A DNA stretch of 64,000 bases, taken from contig JAUIRK010000980.1 of assembly GCA_030549495.1 (NCBI GenBank), positions 1 through 64,000 on the forward strand, in the 5' to 3' direction. Shown here one piece after another: positions 13,001 through 28,000 of the stretch; position 1 is the stretch's first letter, and every line of letters starts with the position of its first letter. The notes beneath the pieces were generated by a model. That model searched no databases and was not told the DNA's origin. It was given only the letters and a program-made list of their open reading frames with translations. The DNA comes from Nectonema munidae. Its lineage: Eukaryota; Nematomorpha; Nectonematoida; Nectonematidae. Position numbers and translations under genes: made by a program.

Positions 13001-16000
13001 CGGAATTATTTCATGTTTTTAGTCGCCTCTTACGACATGCAGGTCATGCAATAGTCCTATTCTGTTCCGAGACTATACGGAATTATTTCATGTTTTTAGT
13101 CGCCTCTTACGACATGCAGGTCATGCAATAGTCCTATTCTGTTCCGAGACTATACGGAATTATTTCATGTTTTTAGTCGCCTCTTACGACATGCAGGTCA
13201 TGCAATAGTCCTATTCTGTTCCGAGACTATACGGAATTATTTCATGTTTTTAGTCGCCTCTTACGACATGCAGGTCATGCAATAGTCCTATTCTGTTCCG
13301 AGACTATACGGAATTATTTCATGTTTTTAGTCGCCTCTTACGACATGCAGGTCATGCAATAGTCCTATTCTGTTCCGAGACTATACGGAATTATTTCATG
13401 TTTTTAGTCGCCTCTTACGACATGCAGGTCATGCAATAGTCCTATTCTGTTCCGAGACTATACGGAATTATTTCATGTTTTTAGTCGCCTCTTACGACAT
13501 GCAGGTCATGCAATAGTCCTATTCTGTTCCGAGACTATACGGAATTATTTCATGTTTTTAGTCGCCTCTTACGACATGCAGGTCATGCAATAGTCCTATT
13601 CTGTTCCGAGACTATACGGAATTATTTCATGTTTTTAGTCGCCTCTTACGACATGCAGGTCATGCAATAGTCCTATTCTGTTCCGAGACTATACGGAATT
13701 ATTTCATGTTTTTAGTCGCCTCTTACGACATGCAGGTCATGCAATAGTCCTATTCTGTTCCGAGACTATACGGAATTATTTCATGTTTTTAGTCGCCTCT
13801 TACGACATGCAGGTCATGCAATAGTCCTATTCTGTTCCGAGACTATACGGAATTATTTCATGTTTTTAGTCGCCTCTTACGACATGCAGGTCATGCAATA
13901 GTCCTATTCTGTTCCGAGACTATACGGAATTATTTCATGTTTTTAGTCGCCTCTTACGACATGCAGGTCATGCAATAGTCCTATTCTGTTCCGAGACTAT
14001 ACGGAATTATTTCATGTTTTTAGTCGCCTCTTACGACATGCAGGTCATGCAATAGTCCTATTCTGTTCCGAGACTATACGGAATTATTTCATGTTTTTAG
14101 TCGCCTCTTACGACATGCAGGTCATGCAATAGTCCTATTCTGTTCCGAGACTATACGGAATTATTTCATGTTTTTAGTCGCCTCTTACGACATGCAGGTC
14201 ATGCAATAGTCCTATTCTGTTCCGAGACTATACGGAATTATTTCATGTTTTTAGTCGCCTCTTACGACATGCAGGTCATGCAATAGTCCTATTCTGTTCC
14301 GAGACTATACGGAATTATTTCATGTTTTTAGTCGCCTCTTACGACATGCAGGTCATGCAATAGTCCTATTCTGTTCCGAGACTATACGGAATTATTTCAT
14401 GTTTTTAGTCGCCTCTTACGACATGCAGGTCATGCAATAGTCCTATTCTGTTCCGAGACTATACGGAATTATTTCATGTTTTTAGTCGCCTCTTACGACA
14501 TGCAGGTCATGCAATAGTCCTATTCTGTTCCGAGACTATACGGAATTATTTCATGTTTTTAGTCGCCTCTTACGACATGCAGGTCATGCAATAGTCCTAT
14601 TCTGTTCCGAGACTATACGGAATTATTTCATGTTTTTAGTCGCCTCTTACGACATGCAGGTCATGCAATAGTCCTATTCTGTTCCGAGACTATACGGAAT
14701 TATTTCATGTTTTTAGTCGCCTCTTACGACATGCAGGTCATGCAATAGTCCTATTCTGTTCCGAGACTATACGGAATTATTTCATGTTTTTAGTCGCCTC
14801 TTACGACATGCAGGTCATGCAATAGTCCTATTCTGTTCCGAGACTATACGGAATTATTTCATGTTTTTAGTCGCCTCTTACGACATGCAGGTCATGCAAT
14901 AGTCCTATTCTGTTCCGAGACTATACGGAATTATTTCATGTTTTTAGTCGCCTCTTACGACATGCAGGTCATGCAATAGTCCTATTCTGTTCCGAGACTA
15001 TACGGAATTATTTCATGTTTTTAGTCGCCTCTTACGACATGCAGGTCATGCAATAGTCCTATTCTGTTCCGAGACTATACGGAATTATTTCATGTTTTTA
15101 GTCGCCTCTTACGACATGCAGGTCATGCAATAGTCCTATTCTGTTCCGAGACTATACGGAATTATTTCATGTTTTTAGTCGCCTCTTACGACATGCAGGT
15201 CATGCAATAGTCCTATTCTGTTCCGAGACTATACGGAATTATTTCATGTTTTTAGTCGCCTCTTACGACATGCAGGTCATGCAATAGTCCTATTCTGTTC
15301 CGAGACTATACGGAATTATTTCATGTTTTTAGTCGCCTCTTACGACATGCAGGTCATGCAATAGTCCTATTCTGTTCCGAGACTATACGGAATTATTTCA
15401 TGTTTTTAGTCGCCTCTTACGACATGCAGGTCATGCAATAGTCCTATTCTGTTCCGAGACTATACGGAATTATTTCATGTTTTTAGTCGCCTCTTACGAC
15501 ATGCAGGTCATGCAATAGTCCTATTCTGTTCCGAGACTATACGGAATTATTTCATGTTTTTAGTCGCCTCTTACGACATGCAGGTCATGCAATAGTCCTA
15601 TTCTGTTCCGAGACTATACGGAATTATTTCATGTTTTTAGTCGCCTCTTACGACATGCAGGTCATGCAATAGTCCTATTCTGTTCCGAGACTATACGGAA
15701 TTATTTCATGTTTTTAGTCGCCTCTTACGACATGCAGGTCATGCAATAGTCCTATTCTGTTCCGAGACTATACGGAATTATTTCATGTTTTTAGTCGCCT
15801 CTTACGACATGCAGGTCATGCAATAGTCCTATTCTGTTCCGAGACTATACGGAATTATTTCATGTTTTTAGTCGCCTCTTACGACATGCAGGTCATGCAA
15901 TAGTCCTATTCTGTTCCGAGACTATACGGAATTATTTCATGTTTTTAGTCGCCTCTTACGACATGCAGGTCATGCAATAGTCCTATTCTGTTCCGAGACT

Positions 16001-19000
16001 ATACGGAATTATTTCATGTTTTTAGTCGCCTCTTACGACATGCAGGTCATGCAATAGTCCTATTCTGTTCCGAGACTATACGGAATTATTTCATGTTTTT
16101 AGTCGCCTCTTACGACATGCAGGTCATGCAATAGTCCTATTCTGTTCCGAGACTATACGGAATTATTTCATGTTTTTAGTCGCCTCTTACGACATGCAGG
16201 TCATGCAATAGTCCTATTCTGTTCCGAGACTATACGGAATTATTTCATGTTTTTAGTCGCCTCTTACGACATGCAGGTCATGCAATAGTCCTATTCTGTT
16301 CCGAGACTATACGGAATTATTTCATGTTTTTAGTCGCCTCTTACGACATGCAGGTCATGCAATAGTCCTATTCTGTTCCGAGACTATACGGAATTATTTC
16401 ATGTTTTTAGTCGCCTCTTACGACATGCAGGTCATGCAATAGTCCTATTCTGTTCCGAGACTATACGGAATTATTTCATGTTTTTAGTCGCCTCTTACGA
16501 CATGCAGGTCATGCAATAGTCCTATTCTGTTCCGAGACTATACGGAATTATTTCATGTTTTTAGTCGCCTCTTACGACATGCAGGTCATGCAATAGTCCT
16601 ATTCTGTTCCGAGACTATACGGAATTATTTCATGTTTTTAGTCGCCTCTTACGACATGCAGGTCATGCAATAGTCCTATTCTGTTCCGAGACTATACGGA
16701 ATTATTTCATGTTTTTAGTCGCCTCTTACGACATGCAGGTCATGCAATAGTCCTATTCTGTTCCGAGACTATACGGAATTATTTCATGTTTTTAGTCGCC
16801 TCTTACGACATGCAGGTCATGCAATAGTCCTATTCTGTTCCGAGACTATACGGAATTATTTCATGTTTTTAGTCGCCTCTTACGACATGCAGGTCATGCA
16901 ATAGTCCTATTCTGTTCCGAGACTATACGGAATTATTTCATGTTTTTAGTCGCCTCTTACGACATGCAGGTCATGCAATAGTCCTATTCTGTTCCGAGAC
17001 TATACGGAATTATTTCATGTTTTTAGTCGCCTCTTACGACATGCAGGTCATGCAATAGTCCTATTCTGTTCCGAGACTATACGGAATTATTTCATGTTTT
17101 TAGTCGCCTCTTACGACATGCAGGTCATGCAATAGTCCTATTCTGTTCCGAGACTATACGGAATTATTTCATGTTTTTAGTCGCCTCTTACGACATGCAG
17201 GTCATGCAATAGTCCTATTCTGTTCCGAGACTATACGGAATTATTTCATGTTTTTAGTCGCCTCTTACGACATGCAGGTCATGCAATAGTCCTATTCTGT
17301 TCCGAGACTATACGGAATTATTTCATGTTTTTAGTCGCCTCTTACGACATGCAGGTCATGCAATAGTCCTATTCTGTTCCGAGACTATACGGAATTATTT
17401 CATGTTTTTAGTCGCCTCTTACGACATGCAGGTCATGCAATAGTCCTATTCTGTTCCGAGACTATACGGAATTATTTCATGTTTTTAGTCGCCTCTTACG
17501 ACATGCAGGTCATGCAATAGTCCTATTCTGTTCCGAGACTATACGGAATTATTTCATGTTTTTAGTCGCCTCTTACGACATGCAGGTCATGCAATAGTCC
17601 TATTCTGTTCCGAGACTATACGGAATTATTTCATGTTTTTAGTCGCCTCTTACGACATGCAGGTCATGCAATAGTCCTATTCTGTTCCGAGACTATACGG
17701 AATTATTTCATGTTTTTAGTCGCCTCTTACGACATGCAGGTCATGCAATAGTCCTATTCTGTTCCGAGACTATACGGAATTATTTCATGTTTTTAGTCGC
17801 CTCTTACGACATGCAGGTCATGCAATAGTCCTATTCTGTTCCGAGACTATACGGAATTATTTCATGTTTTTAGTCGCCTCTTACGACATGCAGGTCATGC
17901 AATAGTCCTATTCTGTTCCGAGACTATACGGAATTATTTCATGTTTTTAGTCGCCTCTTACGACATGCAGGTCATGCAATAGTCCTATTCTGTTCCGAGA
18001 CTATACGGAATTATTTCATGTTTTTAGTCGCCTCTTACGACATGCAGGTCATGCAATAGTCCTATTCTGTTCCGAGACTATACGGAATTATTTCATGTTT
18101 TTAGTCGCCTCTTACGACATGCAGGTCATGCAATAGTCCTATTCTGTTCCGAGACTATACGGAATTATTTCATGTTTTTAGTCGCCTCTTACGACATGCA
18201 GGTCATGCAATAGTCCTATTCTGTTCCGAGACTATACGGAATTATTTCATGTTTTTAGTCGCCTCTTACGACATGCAGGTCATGCAATAGTCCTATTCTG
18301 TTCCGAGACTATACGGAATTATTTCATGTTTTTAGTCGCCTCTTACGACATGCAGGTCATGCAATAGTCCTATTCTGTTCCGAGACTATACGGAATTATT
18401 TCATGTTTTTAGTCGCCTCTTACGACATGCAGGTCATGCAATAGTCCTATTCTGTTCCGAGACTATACGGAATTATTTCATGTTTTTAGTCGCCTCTTAC
18501 GACATGCAGGTCATGCAATAGTCCTATTCTGTTCCGAGACTATACGGAATTATTTCATGTTTTTAGTCGCCTCTTACGACATGCAGGTCATGCAATAGTC
18601 CTATTCTGTTCCGAGACTATACGGAATTATTTCATGTTTTTAGTCGCCTCTTACGACATGCAGGTCATGCAATAGTCCTATTCTGTTCCGAGACTATACG
18701 GAATTATTTCATGTTTTTAGTCGCCTCTTACGACATGCAGGTCATGCAATAGTCCTATTCTGTTCCGAGACTATACGGAATTATTTCATGTTTTTAGTCG
18801 CCTCTTACGACATGCAGGTCATGCAATAGTCCTATTCTGTTCCGAGACTATACGGAATTATTTCATGTTTTTAGTCGCCTCTTACGACATGCAGGTCATG
18901 CAATAGTCCTATTCTGTTCCGAGACTATACGGAATTATTTCATGTTTTTAGTCGCCTCTTACGACATGCAGGTCATGCAATAGTCCTATTCTGTTCCGAG

Positions 19001-22000
19001 ACTATACGGAATTATTTCATGTTTTTAGTCGCCTCTTACGACATGCAGGTCATGCAATAGTCCTATTCTGTTCCGAGACTATACGGAATTATTTCATGTT
19101 TTTAGTCGCCTCTTACGACATGCAGGTCATGCAATAGTCCTATTCTGTTCCGAGACTATACGGAATTATTTCATGTTTTTAGTCGCCTCTTACGACATGC
19201 AGGTCATGCAATAGTCCTATTCTGTTCCGAGACTATACGGAATTATTTCATGTTTTTAGTCGCCTCTTACGACATGCAGGTCATGCAATAGTCCTATTCT
19301 GTTCCGAGACTATACGGAATTATTTCATGTTTTTAGTCGCCTCTTACGACATGCAGGTCATGCAATAGTCCTATTCTGTTCCGAGACTATACGGAATTAT
19401 TTCATGTTTTTAGTCGCCTCTTACGACATGCAGGTCATGCAATAGTCCTATTCTGTTCCGAGACTATACGGAATTATTTCATGTTTTTAGTCGCCTCTTA
19501 CGACATGCAGGTCATGCAATAGTCCTATTCTGTTCCGAGACTATACGGAATTATTTCATGTTTTTAGTCGCCTCTTACGACATGCAGGTCATGCAATAGT
19601 CCTATTCTGTTCCGAGACTATACGGAATTATTTCATGTTTTTAGTCGCCTCTTACGACATGCAGGTCATGCAATAGTCCTATTCTGTTCCGAGACTATAC
19701 GGAATTATTTCATGTTTTTAGTCGCCTCTTACGACATGCAGGTCATGCAATAGTCCTATTCTGTTCCGAGACTATACGGAATTATTTCATGTTTTTAGTC
19801 GCCTCTTACGACATGCAGGTCATGCAATAGTCCTATTCTGTTCCGAGACTATACGGAATTATTTCATGTTTTTAGTCGCCTCTTACGACATGCAGGTCAT
19901 GCAATAGTCCTATTCTGTTCCGAGACTATACGGAATTATTTCATGTTTTTAGTCGCCTCTTACGACATGCAGGTCATGCAATAGTCCTATTCTGTTCCGA
20001 GACTATACGGAATTATTTCATGTTTTTAGTCGCCTCTTACGACATGCAGGTCATGCAATAGTCCTATTCTGTTCCGAGACTATACGGAATTATTTCATGT
20101 TTTTAGTCGCCTCTTACGACATGCAGGTCATGCAATAGTCCTATTCTGTTCCGAGACTATACGGAATTATTTCATGTTTTTAGTCGCCTCTTACGACATG
20201 CAGGTCATGCAATAGTCCTATTCTGTTCCGAGACTATACGGAATTATTTCATGTTTTTAGTCGCCTCTTACGACATGCAGGTCATGCAATAGTCCTATTC
20301 TGTTCCGAGACTATACGGAATTATTTCATGTTTTTAGTCGCCTCTTACGACATGCAGGTCATGCAATAGTCCTATTCTGTTCCGAGACTATACGGAATTA
20401 TTTCATGTTTTTAGTCGCCTCTTACGACATGCAGGTCATGCAATAGTCCTATTCTGTTCCGAGACTATACGGAATTATTTCATGTTTTTAGTCGCCTCTT
20501 ACGACATGCAGGTCATGCAATAGTCCTATTCTGTTCCGAGACTATACGGAATTATTTCATGTTTTTAGTCGCCTCTTACGACATGCAGGTCATGCAATAG
20601 TCCTATTCTGTTCCGAGACTATACGGAATTATTTCATGTTTTTAGTCGCCTCTTACGACATGCAGGTCATGCAATAGTCCTATTCTGTTCCGAGACTATA
20701 CGGAATTATTTCATGTTTTTAGTCGCCTCTTACGACATGCAGGTCATGCAATAGTCCTATTCTGTTCCGAGACTATACGGAATTATTTCATGTTTTTAGT
20801 CGCCTCTTACGACATGCAGGTCATGCAATAGTCCTATTCTGTTCCGAGACTATACGGAATTATTTCATGTTTTTAGTCGCCTCTTACGACATGCAGGTCA
20901 TGCAATAGTCCTATTCTGTTCCGAGACTATACGGAATTATTTCATGTTTTTAGTCGCCTCTTACGACATGCAGGTCATGCAATAGTCCTATTCTGTTCCG
21001 AGACTATACGGAATTATTTCATGTTTTTAGTCGCCTCTTACGACATGCAGGTCATGCAATAGTCCTATTCTGTTCCGAGACTATACGGAATTATTTCATG
21101 TTTTTAGTCGCCTCTTACGACATGCAGGTCATGCAATAGTCCTATTCTGTTCCGAGACTATACGGAATTATTTCATGTTTTTAGTCGCCTCTTACGACAT
21201 GCAGGTCATGCAATAGTCCTATTCTGTTCCGAGACTATACGGAATTATTTCATGTTTTTAGTCGCCTCTTACGACATGCAGGTCATGCAATAGTCCTATT
21301 CTGTTCCGAGACTATACGGAATTATTTCATGTTTTTAGTCGCCTCTTACGACATGCAGGTCATGCAATAGTCCTATTCTGTTCCGAGACTATACGGAATT
21401 ATTTCATGTTTTTAGTCGCCTCTTACGACATGCAGGTCATGCAATAGTCCTATTCTGTTCCGAGACTATACGGAATTATTTCATGTTTTTAGTCGCCTCT
21501 TACGACATGCAGGTCATGCAATAGTCCTATTCTGTTCCGAGACTATACGGAATTATTTCATGTTTTTAGTCGCCTCTTACGACATGCAGGTCATGCAATA
21601 GTCCTATTCTGTTCCGAGACTATACGGAATTATTTCATGTTTTTAGTCGCCTCTTACGACATGCAGGTCATGCAATAGTCCTATTCTGTTCCGAGACTAT
21701 ACGGAATTATTTCATGTTTTTAGTCGCCTCTTACGACATGCAGGTCATGCAATAGTCCTATTCTGTTCCGAGACTATACGGAATTATTTCATGTTTTTAG
21801 TCGCCTCTTACGACATGCAGGTCATGCAATAGTCCTATTCTGTTCCGAGACTATACGGAATTATTTCATGTTTTTAGTCGCCTCTTACGACATGCAGGTC
21901 ATGCAATAGTCCTATTCTGTTCCGAGACTATACGGAATTATTTCATGTTTTTAGTCGCCTCTTACGACATGCAGGTCATGCAATAGTCCTATTCTGTTCC

Positions 22001-25000
22001 GAGACTATACGGAATTATTTCATGTTTTTAGTCGCCTCTTACGACATGCAGGTCATGCAATAGTCCTATTCTGTTCCGAGACTATACGGAATTATTTCAT
22101 GTTTTTAGTCGCCTCTTACGACATGCAGGTCATGCAATAGTCCTATTCTGTTCCGAGACTATACGGAATTATTTCATGTTTTTAGTCGCCTCTTACGACA
22201 TGCAGGTCATGCAATAGTCCTATTCTGTTCCGAGACTATACGGAATTATTTCATGTTTTTAGTCGCCTCTTACGACATGCAGGTCATGCAATAGTCCTAT
22301 TCTGTTCCGAGACTATACGGAATTATTTCATGTTTTTAGTCGCCTCTTACGACATGCAGGTCATGCAATAGTCCTATTCTGTTCCGAGACTATACGGAAT
22401 TATTTCATGTTTTTAGTCGCCTCTTACGACATGCAGGTCATGCAATAGTCCTATTCTGTTCCGAGACTATACGGAATTATTTCATGTTTTTAGTCGCCTC
22501 TTACGACATGCAGGTCATGCAATAGTCCTATTCTGTTCCGAGACTATACGGAATTATTTCATGTTTTTAGTCGCCTCTTACGACATGCAGGTCATGCAAT
22601 AGTCCTATTCTGTTCCGAGACTATACGGAATTATTTCATGTTTTTAGTCGCCTCTTACGACATGCAGGTCATGCAATAGTCCTATTCTGTTCCGAGACTA
22701 TACGGAATTATTTCATGTTTTTAGTCGCCTCTTACGACATGCAGGTCATGCAATAGTCCTATTCTGTTCCGAGACTATACGGAATTATTTCATGTTTTTA
22801 GTCGCCTCTTACGACATGCAGGTCATGCAATAGTCCTATTCTGTTCCGAGACTATACGGAATTATTTCATGTTTTTAGTCGCCTCTTACGACATGCAGGT
22901 CATGCAATAGTCCTATTCTGTTCCGAGACTATACGGAATTATTTCATGTTTTTAGTCGCCTCTTACGACATGCAGGTCATGCAATAGTCCTATTCTGTTC
23001 CGAGACTATACGGAATTATTTCATGTTTTTAGTCGCCTCTTACGACATGCAGGTCATGCAATAGTCCTATTCTGTTCCGAGACTATACGGAATTATTTCA
23101 TGTTTTTAGTCGCCTCTTACGACATGCAGGTCATGCAATAGTCCTATTCTGTTCCGAGACTATACGGAATTATTTCATGTTTTTAGTCGCCTCTTACGAC
23201 ATGCAGGTCATGCAATAGTCCTATTCTGTTCCGAGACTATACGGAATTATTTCATGTTTTTAGTCGCCTCTTACGACATGCAGGTCATGCAATAGTCCTA
23301 TTCTGTTCCGAGACTATACGGAATTATTTCATGTTTTTAGTCGCCTCTTACGACATGCAGGTCATGCAATAGTCCTATTCTGTTCCGAGACTATACGGAA
23401 TTATTTCATGTTTTTAGTCGCCTCTTACGACATGCAGGTCATGCAATAGTCCTATTCTGTTCCGAGACTATACGGAATTATTTCATGTTTTTAGTCGCCT
23501 CTTACGACATGCAGGTCATGCAATAGTCCTATTCTGTTCCGAGACTATACGGAATTATTTCATGTTTTTAGTCGCCTCTTACGACATGCAGGTCATGCAA
23601 TAGTCCTATTCTGTTCCGAGACTATACGGAATTATTTCATGTTTTTAGTCGCCTCTTACGACATGCAGGTCATGCAATAGTCCTATTCTGTTCCGAGACT
23701 ATACGGAATTATTTCATGTTTTTAGTCGCCTCTTACGACATGCAGGTCATGCAATAGTCCTATTCTGTTCCGAGACTATACGGAATTATTTCATGTTTTT
23801 AGTCGCCTCTTACGACATGCAGGTCATGCAATAGTCCTATTCTGTTCCGAGACTATACGGAATTATTTCATGTTTTTAGTCGCCTCTTACGACATGCAGG
23901 TCATGCAATAGTCCTATTCTGTTCCGAGACTATACGGAATTATTTCATGTTTTTAGTCGCCTCTTACGACATGCAGGTCATGCAATAGTCCTATTCTGTT
24001 CCGAGACTATACGGAATTATTTCATGTTTTTAGTCGCCTCTTACGACATGCAGGTCATGCAATAGTCCTATTCTGTTCCGAGACTATACGGAATTATTTC
24101 ATGTTTTTAGTCGCCTCTTACGACATGCAGGTCATGCAATAGTCCTATTCTGTTCCGAGACTATACGGAATTATTTCATGTTTTTAGTCGCCTCTTACGA
24201 CATGCAGGTCATGCAATAGTCCTATTCTGTTCCGAGACTATACGGAATTATTTCATGTTTTTAGTCGCCTCTTACGACATGCAGGTCATGCAATAGTCCT
24301 ATTCTGTTCCGAGACTATACGGAATTATTTCATGTTTTTAGTCGCCTCTTACGACATGCAGGTCATGCAATAGTCCTATTCTGTTCCGAGACTATACGGA
24401 ATTATTTCATGTTTTTAGTCGCCTCTTACGACATGCAGGTCATGCAATAGTCCTATTCTGTTCCGAGACTATACGGAATTATTTCATGTTTTTAGTCGCC
24501 TCTTACGACATGCAGGTCATGCAATAGTCCTATTCTGTTCCGAGACTATACGGAATTATTTCATGTTTTTAGTCGCCTCTTACGACATGCAGGTCATGCA
24601 ATAGTCCTATTCTGTTCCGAGACTATACGGAATTATTTCATGTTTTTAGTCGCCTCTTACGACATGCAGGTCATGCAATAGTCCTATTCTGTTCCGAGAC
24701 TATACGGAATTATTTCATGTTTTTAGTCGCCTCTTACGACATGCAGGTCATGCAATAGTCCTATTCTGTTCCGAGACTATACGGAATTATTTCATGTTTT
24801 TAGTCGCCTCTTACGACATGCAGGTCATGCAATAGTCCTATTCTGTTCCGAGACTATACGGAATTATTTCATGTTTTTAGTCGCCTCTTACGACATGCAG
24901 GTCATGCAATAGTCCTATTCTGTTCCGAGACTATACGGAATTATTTCATGTTTTTAGTCGCCTCTTACGACATGCAGGTCATGCAATAGTCCTATTCTGT

Positions 25001-28000
25001 TCCGAGACTATACGGAATTATTTCATGTTTTTAGTCGCCTCTTACGACATGCAGGTCATGCAATAGTCCTATTCTGTTCCGAGACTATACGGAATTATTT
25101 CATGTTTTTAGTCGCCTCTTACGACATGCAGGTCATGCAATAGTCCTATTCTGTTCCGAGACTATACGGAATTATTTCATGTTTTTAGTCGCCTCTTACG
25201 ACATGCAGGTCATGCAATAGTCCTATTCTGTTCCGAGACTATACGGAATTATTTCATGTTTTTAGTCGCCTCTTACGACATGCAGGTCATGCAATAGTCC
25301 TATTCTGTTCCGAGACTATACGGAATTATTTCATGTTTTTAGTCGCCTCTTACGACATGCAGGTCATGCAATAGTCCTATTCTGTTCCGAGACTATACGG
25401 AATTATTTCATGTTTTTAGTCGCCTCTTACGACATGCAGGTCATGCAATAGTCCTATTCTGTTCCGAGACTATACGGAATTATTTCATGTTTTTAGTCGC
25501 CTCTTACGACATGCAGGTCATGCAATAGTCCTATTCTGTTCCGAGACTATACGGAATTATTTCATGTTTTTAGTCGCCTCTTACGACATGCAGGTCATGC
25601 AATAGTCCTATTCTGTTCCGAGACTATACGGAATTATTTCATGTTTTTAGTCGCCTCTTACGACATGCAGGTCATGCAATAGTCCTATTCTGTTCCGAGA
25701 CTATACGGAATTATTTCATGTTTTTAGTCGCCTCTTACGACATGCAGGTCATGCAATAGTCCTATTCTGTTCCGAGACTATACGGAATTATTTCATGTTT
25801 TTAGTCGCCTCTTACGACATGCAGGTCATGCAATAGTCCTATTCTGTTCCGAGACTATACGGAATTATTTCATGTTTTTAGTCGCCTCTTACGACATGCA
25901 GGTCATGCAATAGTCCTATTCTGTTCCGAGACTATACGGAATTATTTCATGTTTTTAGTCGCCTCTTACGACATGCAGGTCATGCAATAGTCCTATTCTG
26001 TTCCGAGACTATACGGAATTATTTCATGTTTTTAGTCGCCTCTTACGACATGCAGGTCATGCAATAGTCCTATTCTGTTCCGAGACTATACGGAATTATT
26101 TCATGTTTTTAGTCGCCTCTTACGACATGCAGGTCATGCAATAGTCCTATTCTGTTCCGAGACTATACGGAATTATTTCATGTTTTTAGTCGCCTCTTAC
26201 GACATGCAGGTCATGCAATAGTCCTATTCTGTTCCGAGACTATACGGAATTATTTCATGTTTTTAGTCGCCTCTTACGACATGCAGGTCATGCAATAGTC
26301 CTATTCTGTTCCGAGACTATACGGAATTATTTCATGTTTTTAGTCGCCTCTTACGACATGCAGGTCATGCAATAGTCCTATTCTGTTCCGAGACTATACG
26401 GAATTATTTCATGTTTTTAGTCGCCTCTTACGACATGCAGGTCATGCAATAGTCCTATTCTGTTCCGAGACTATACGGAATTATTTCATGTTTTTAGTCG
26501 CCTCTTACGACATGCAGGTCATGCAATAGTCCTATTCTGTTCCGAGACTATACGGAATTATTTCATGTTTTTAGTCGCCTCTTACGACATGCAGGTCATG
26601 CAATAGTCCTATTCTGTTCCGAGACTATACGGAATTATTTCATGTTTTTAGTCGCCTCTTACGACATGCAGGTCATGCAATAGTCCTATTCTGTTCCGAG
26701 ACTATACGGAATTATTTCATGTTTTTAGTCGCCTCTTACGACATGCAGGTCATGCAATAGTCCTATTCTGTTCCGAGACTATACGGAATTATTTCATGTT
26801 TTTAGTCGCCTCTTACGACATGCAGGTCATGCAATAGTCCTATTCTGTTCCGAGACTATACGGAATTATTTCATGTTTTTAGTCGCCTCTTACGACATGC
26901 AGGTCATGCAATAGTCCTATTCTGTTCCGAGACTATACGGAATTATTTCATGTTTTTAGTCGCCTCTTACGACATGCAGGTCATGCAATAGTCCTATTCT
27001 GTTCCGAGACTATACGGAATTATTTCATGTTTTTAGTCGCCTCTTACGACATGCAGGTCATGCAATAGTCCTATTCTGTTCCGAGACTATACGGAATTAT
27101 TTCATGTTTTTAGTCGCCTCTTACGACATGCAGGTCATGCAATAGTCCTATTCTGTTCCGAGACTATACGGAATTATTTCATGTTTTTAGTCGCCTCTTA
27201 CGACATGCAGGTCATGCAATAGTCCTATTCTGTTCCGAGACTATACGGAATTATTTCATGTTTTTAGTCGCCTCTTACGACATGCAGGTCATGCAATAGT
27301 CCTATTCTGTTCCGAGACTATACGGAATTATTTCATGTTTTTAGTCGCCTCTTACGACATGCAGGTCATGCAATAGTCCTATTCTGTTCCGAGACTATAC
27401 GGAATTATTTCATGTTTTTAGTCGCCTCTTACGACATGCAGGTCATGCAATAGTCCTATTCTGTTCCGAGACTATACGGAATTATTTCATGTTTTTAGTC
27501 GCCTCTTACGACATGCAGGTCATGCAATAGTCCTATTCTGTTCCGAGACTATACGGAATTATTTCATGTTTTTAGTCGCCTCTTACGACATGCAGGTCAT
27601 GCAATAGTCCTATTCTGTTCCGAGACTATACGGAATTATTTCATGTTTTTAGTCGCCTCTTACGACATGCAGGTCATGCAATAGTCCTATTCTGTTCCGA
27701 GACTATACGGAATTATTTCATGTTTTTAGTCGCCTCTTACGACATGCAGGTCATGCAATAGTCCTATTCTGTTCCGAGACTATACGGAATTATTTCATGT
27801 TTTTAGTCGCCTCTTACGACATGCAGGTCATGCAATAGTCCTATTCTGTTCCGAGACTATACGGAATTATTTCATGTTTTTAGTCGCCTCTTACGACATG
27901 CAGGTCATGCAATAGTCCTATTCTGTTCCGAGACTATACGGAATTATTTCATGTTTTTAGTCGCCTCTTACGACATGCAGGTCATGCAATAGTCCTATTC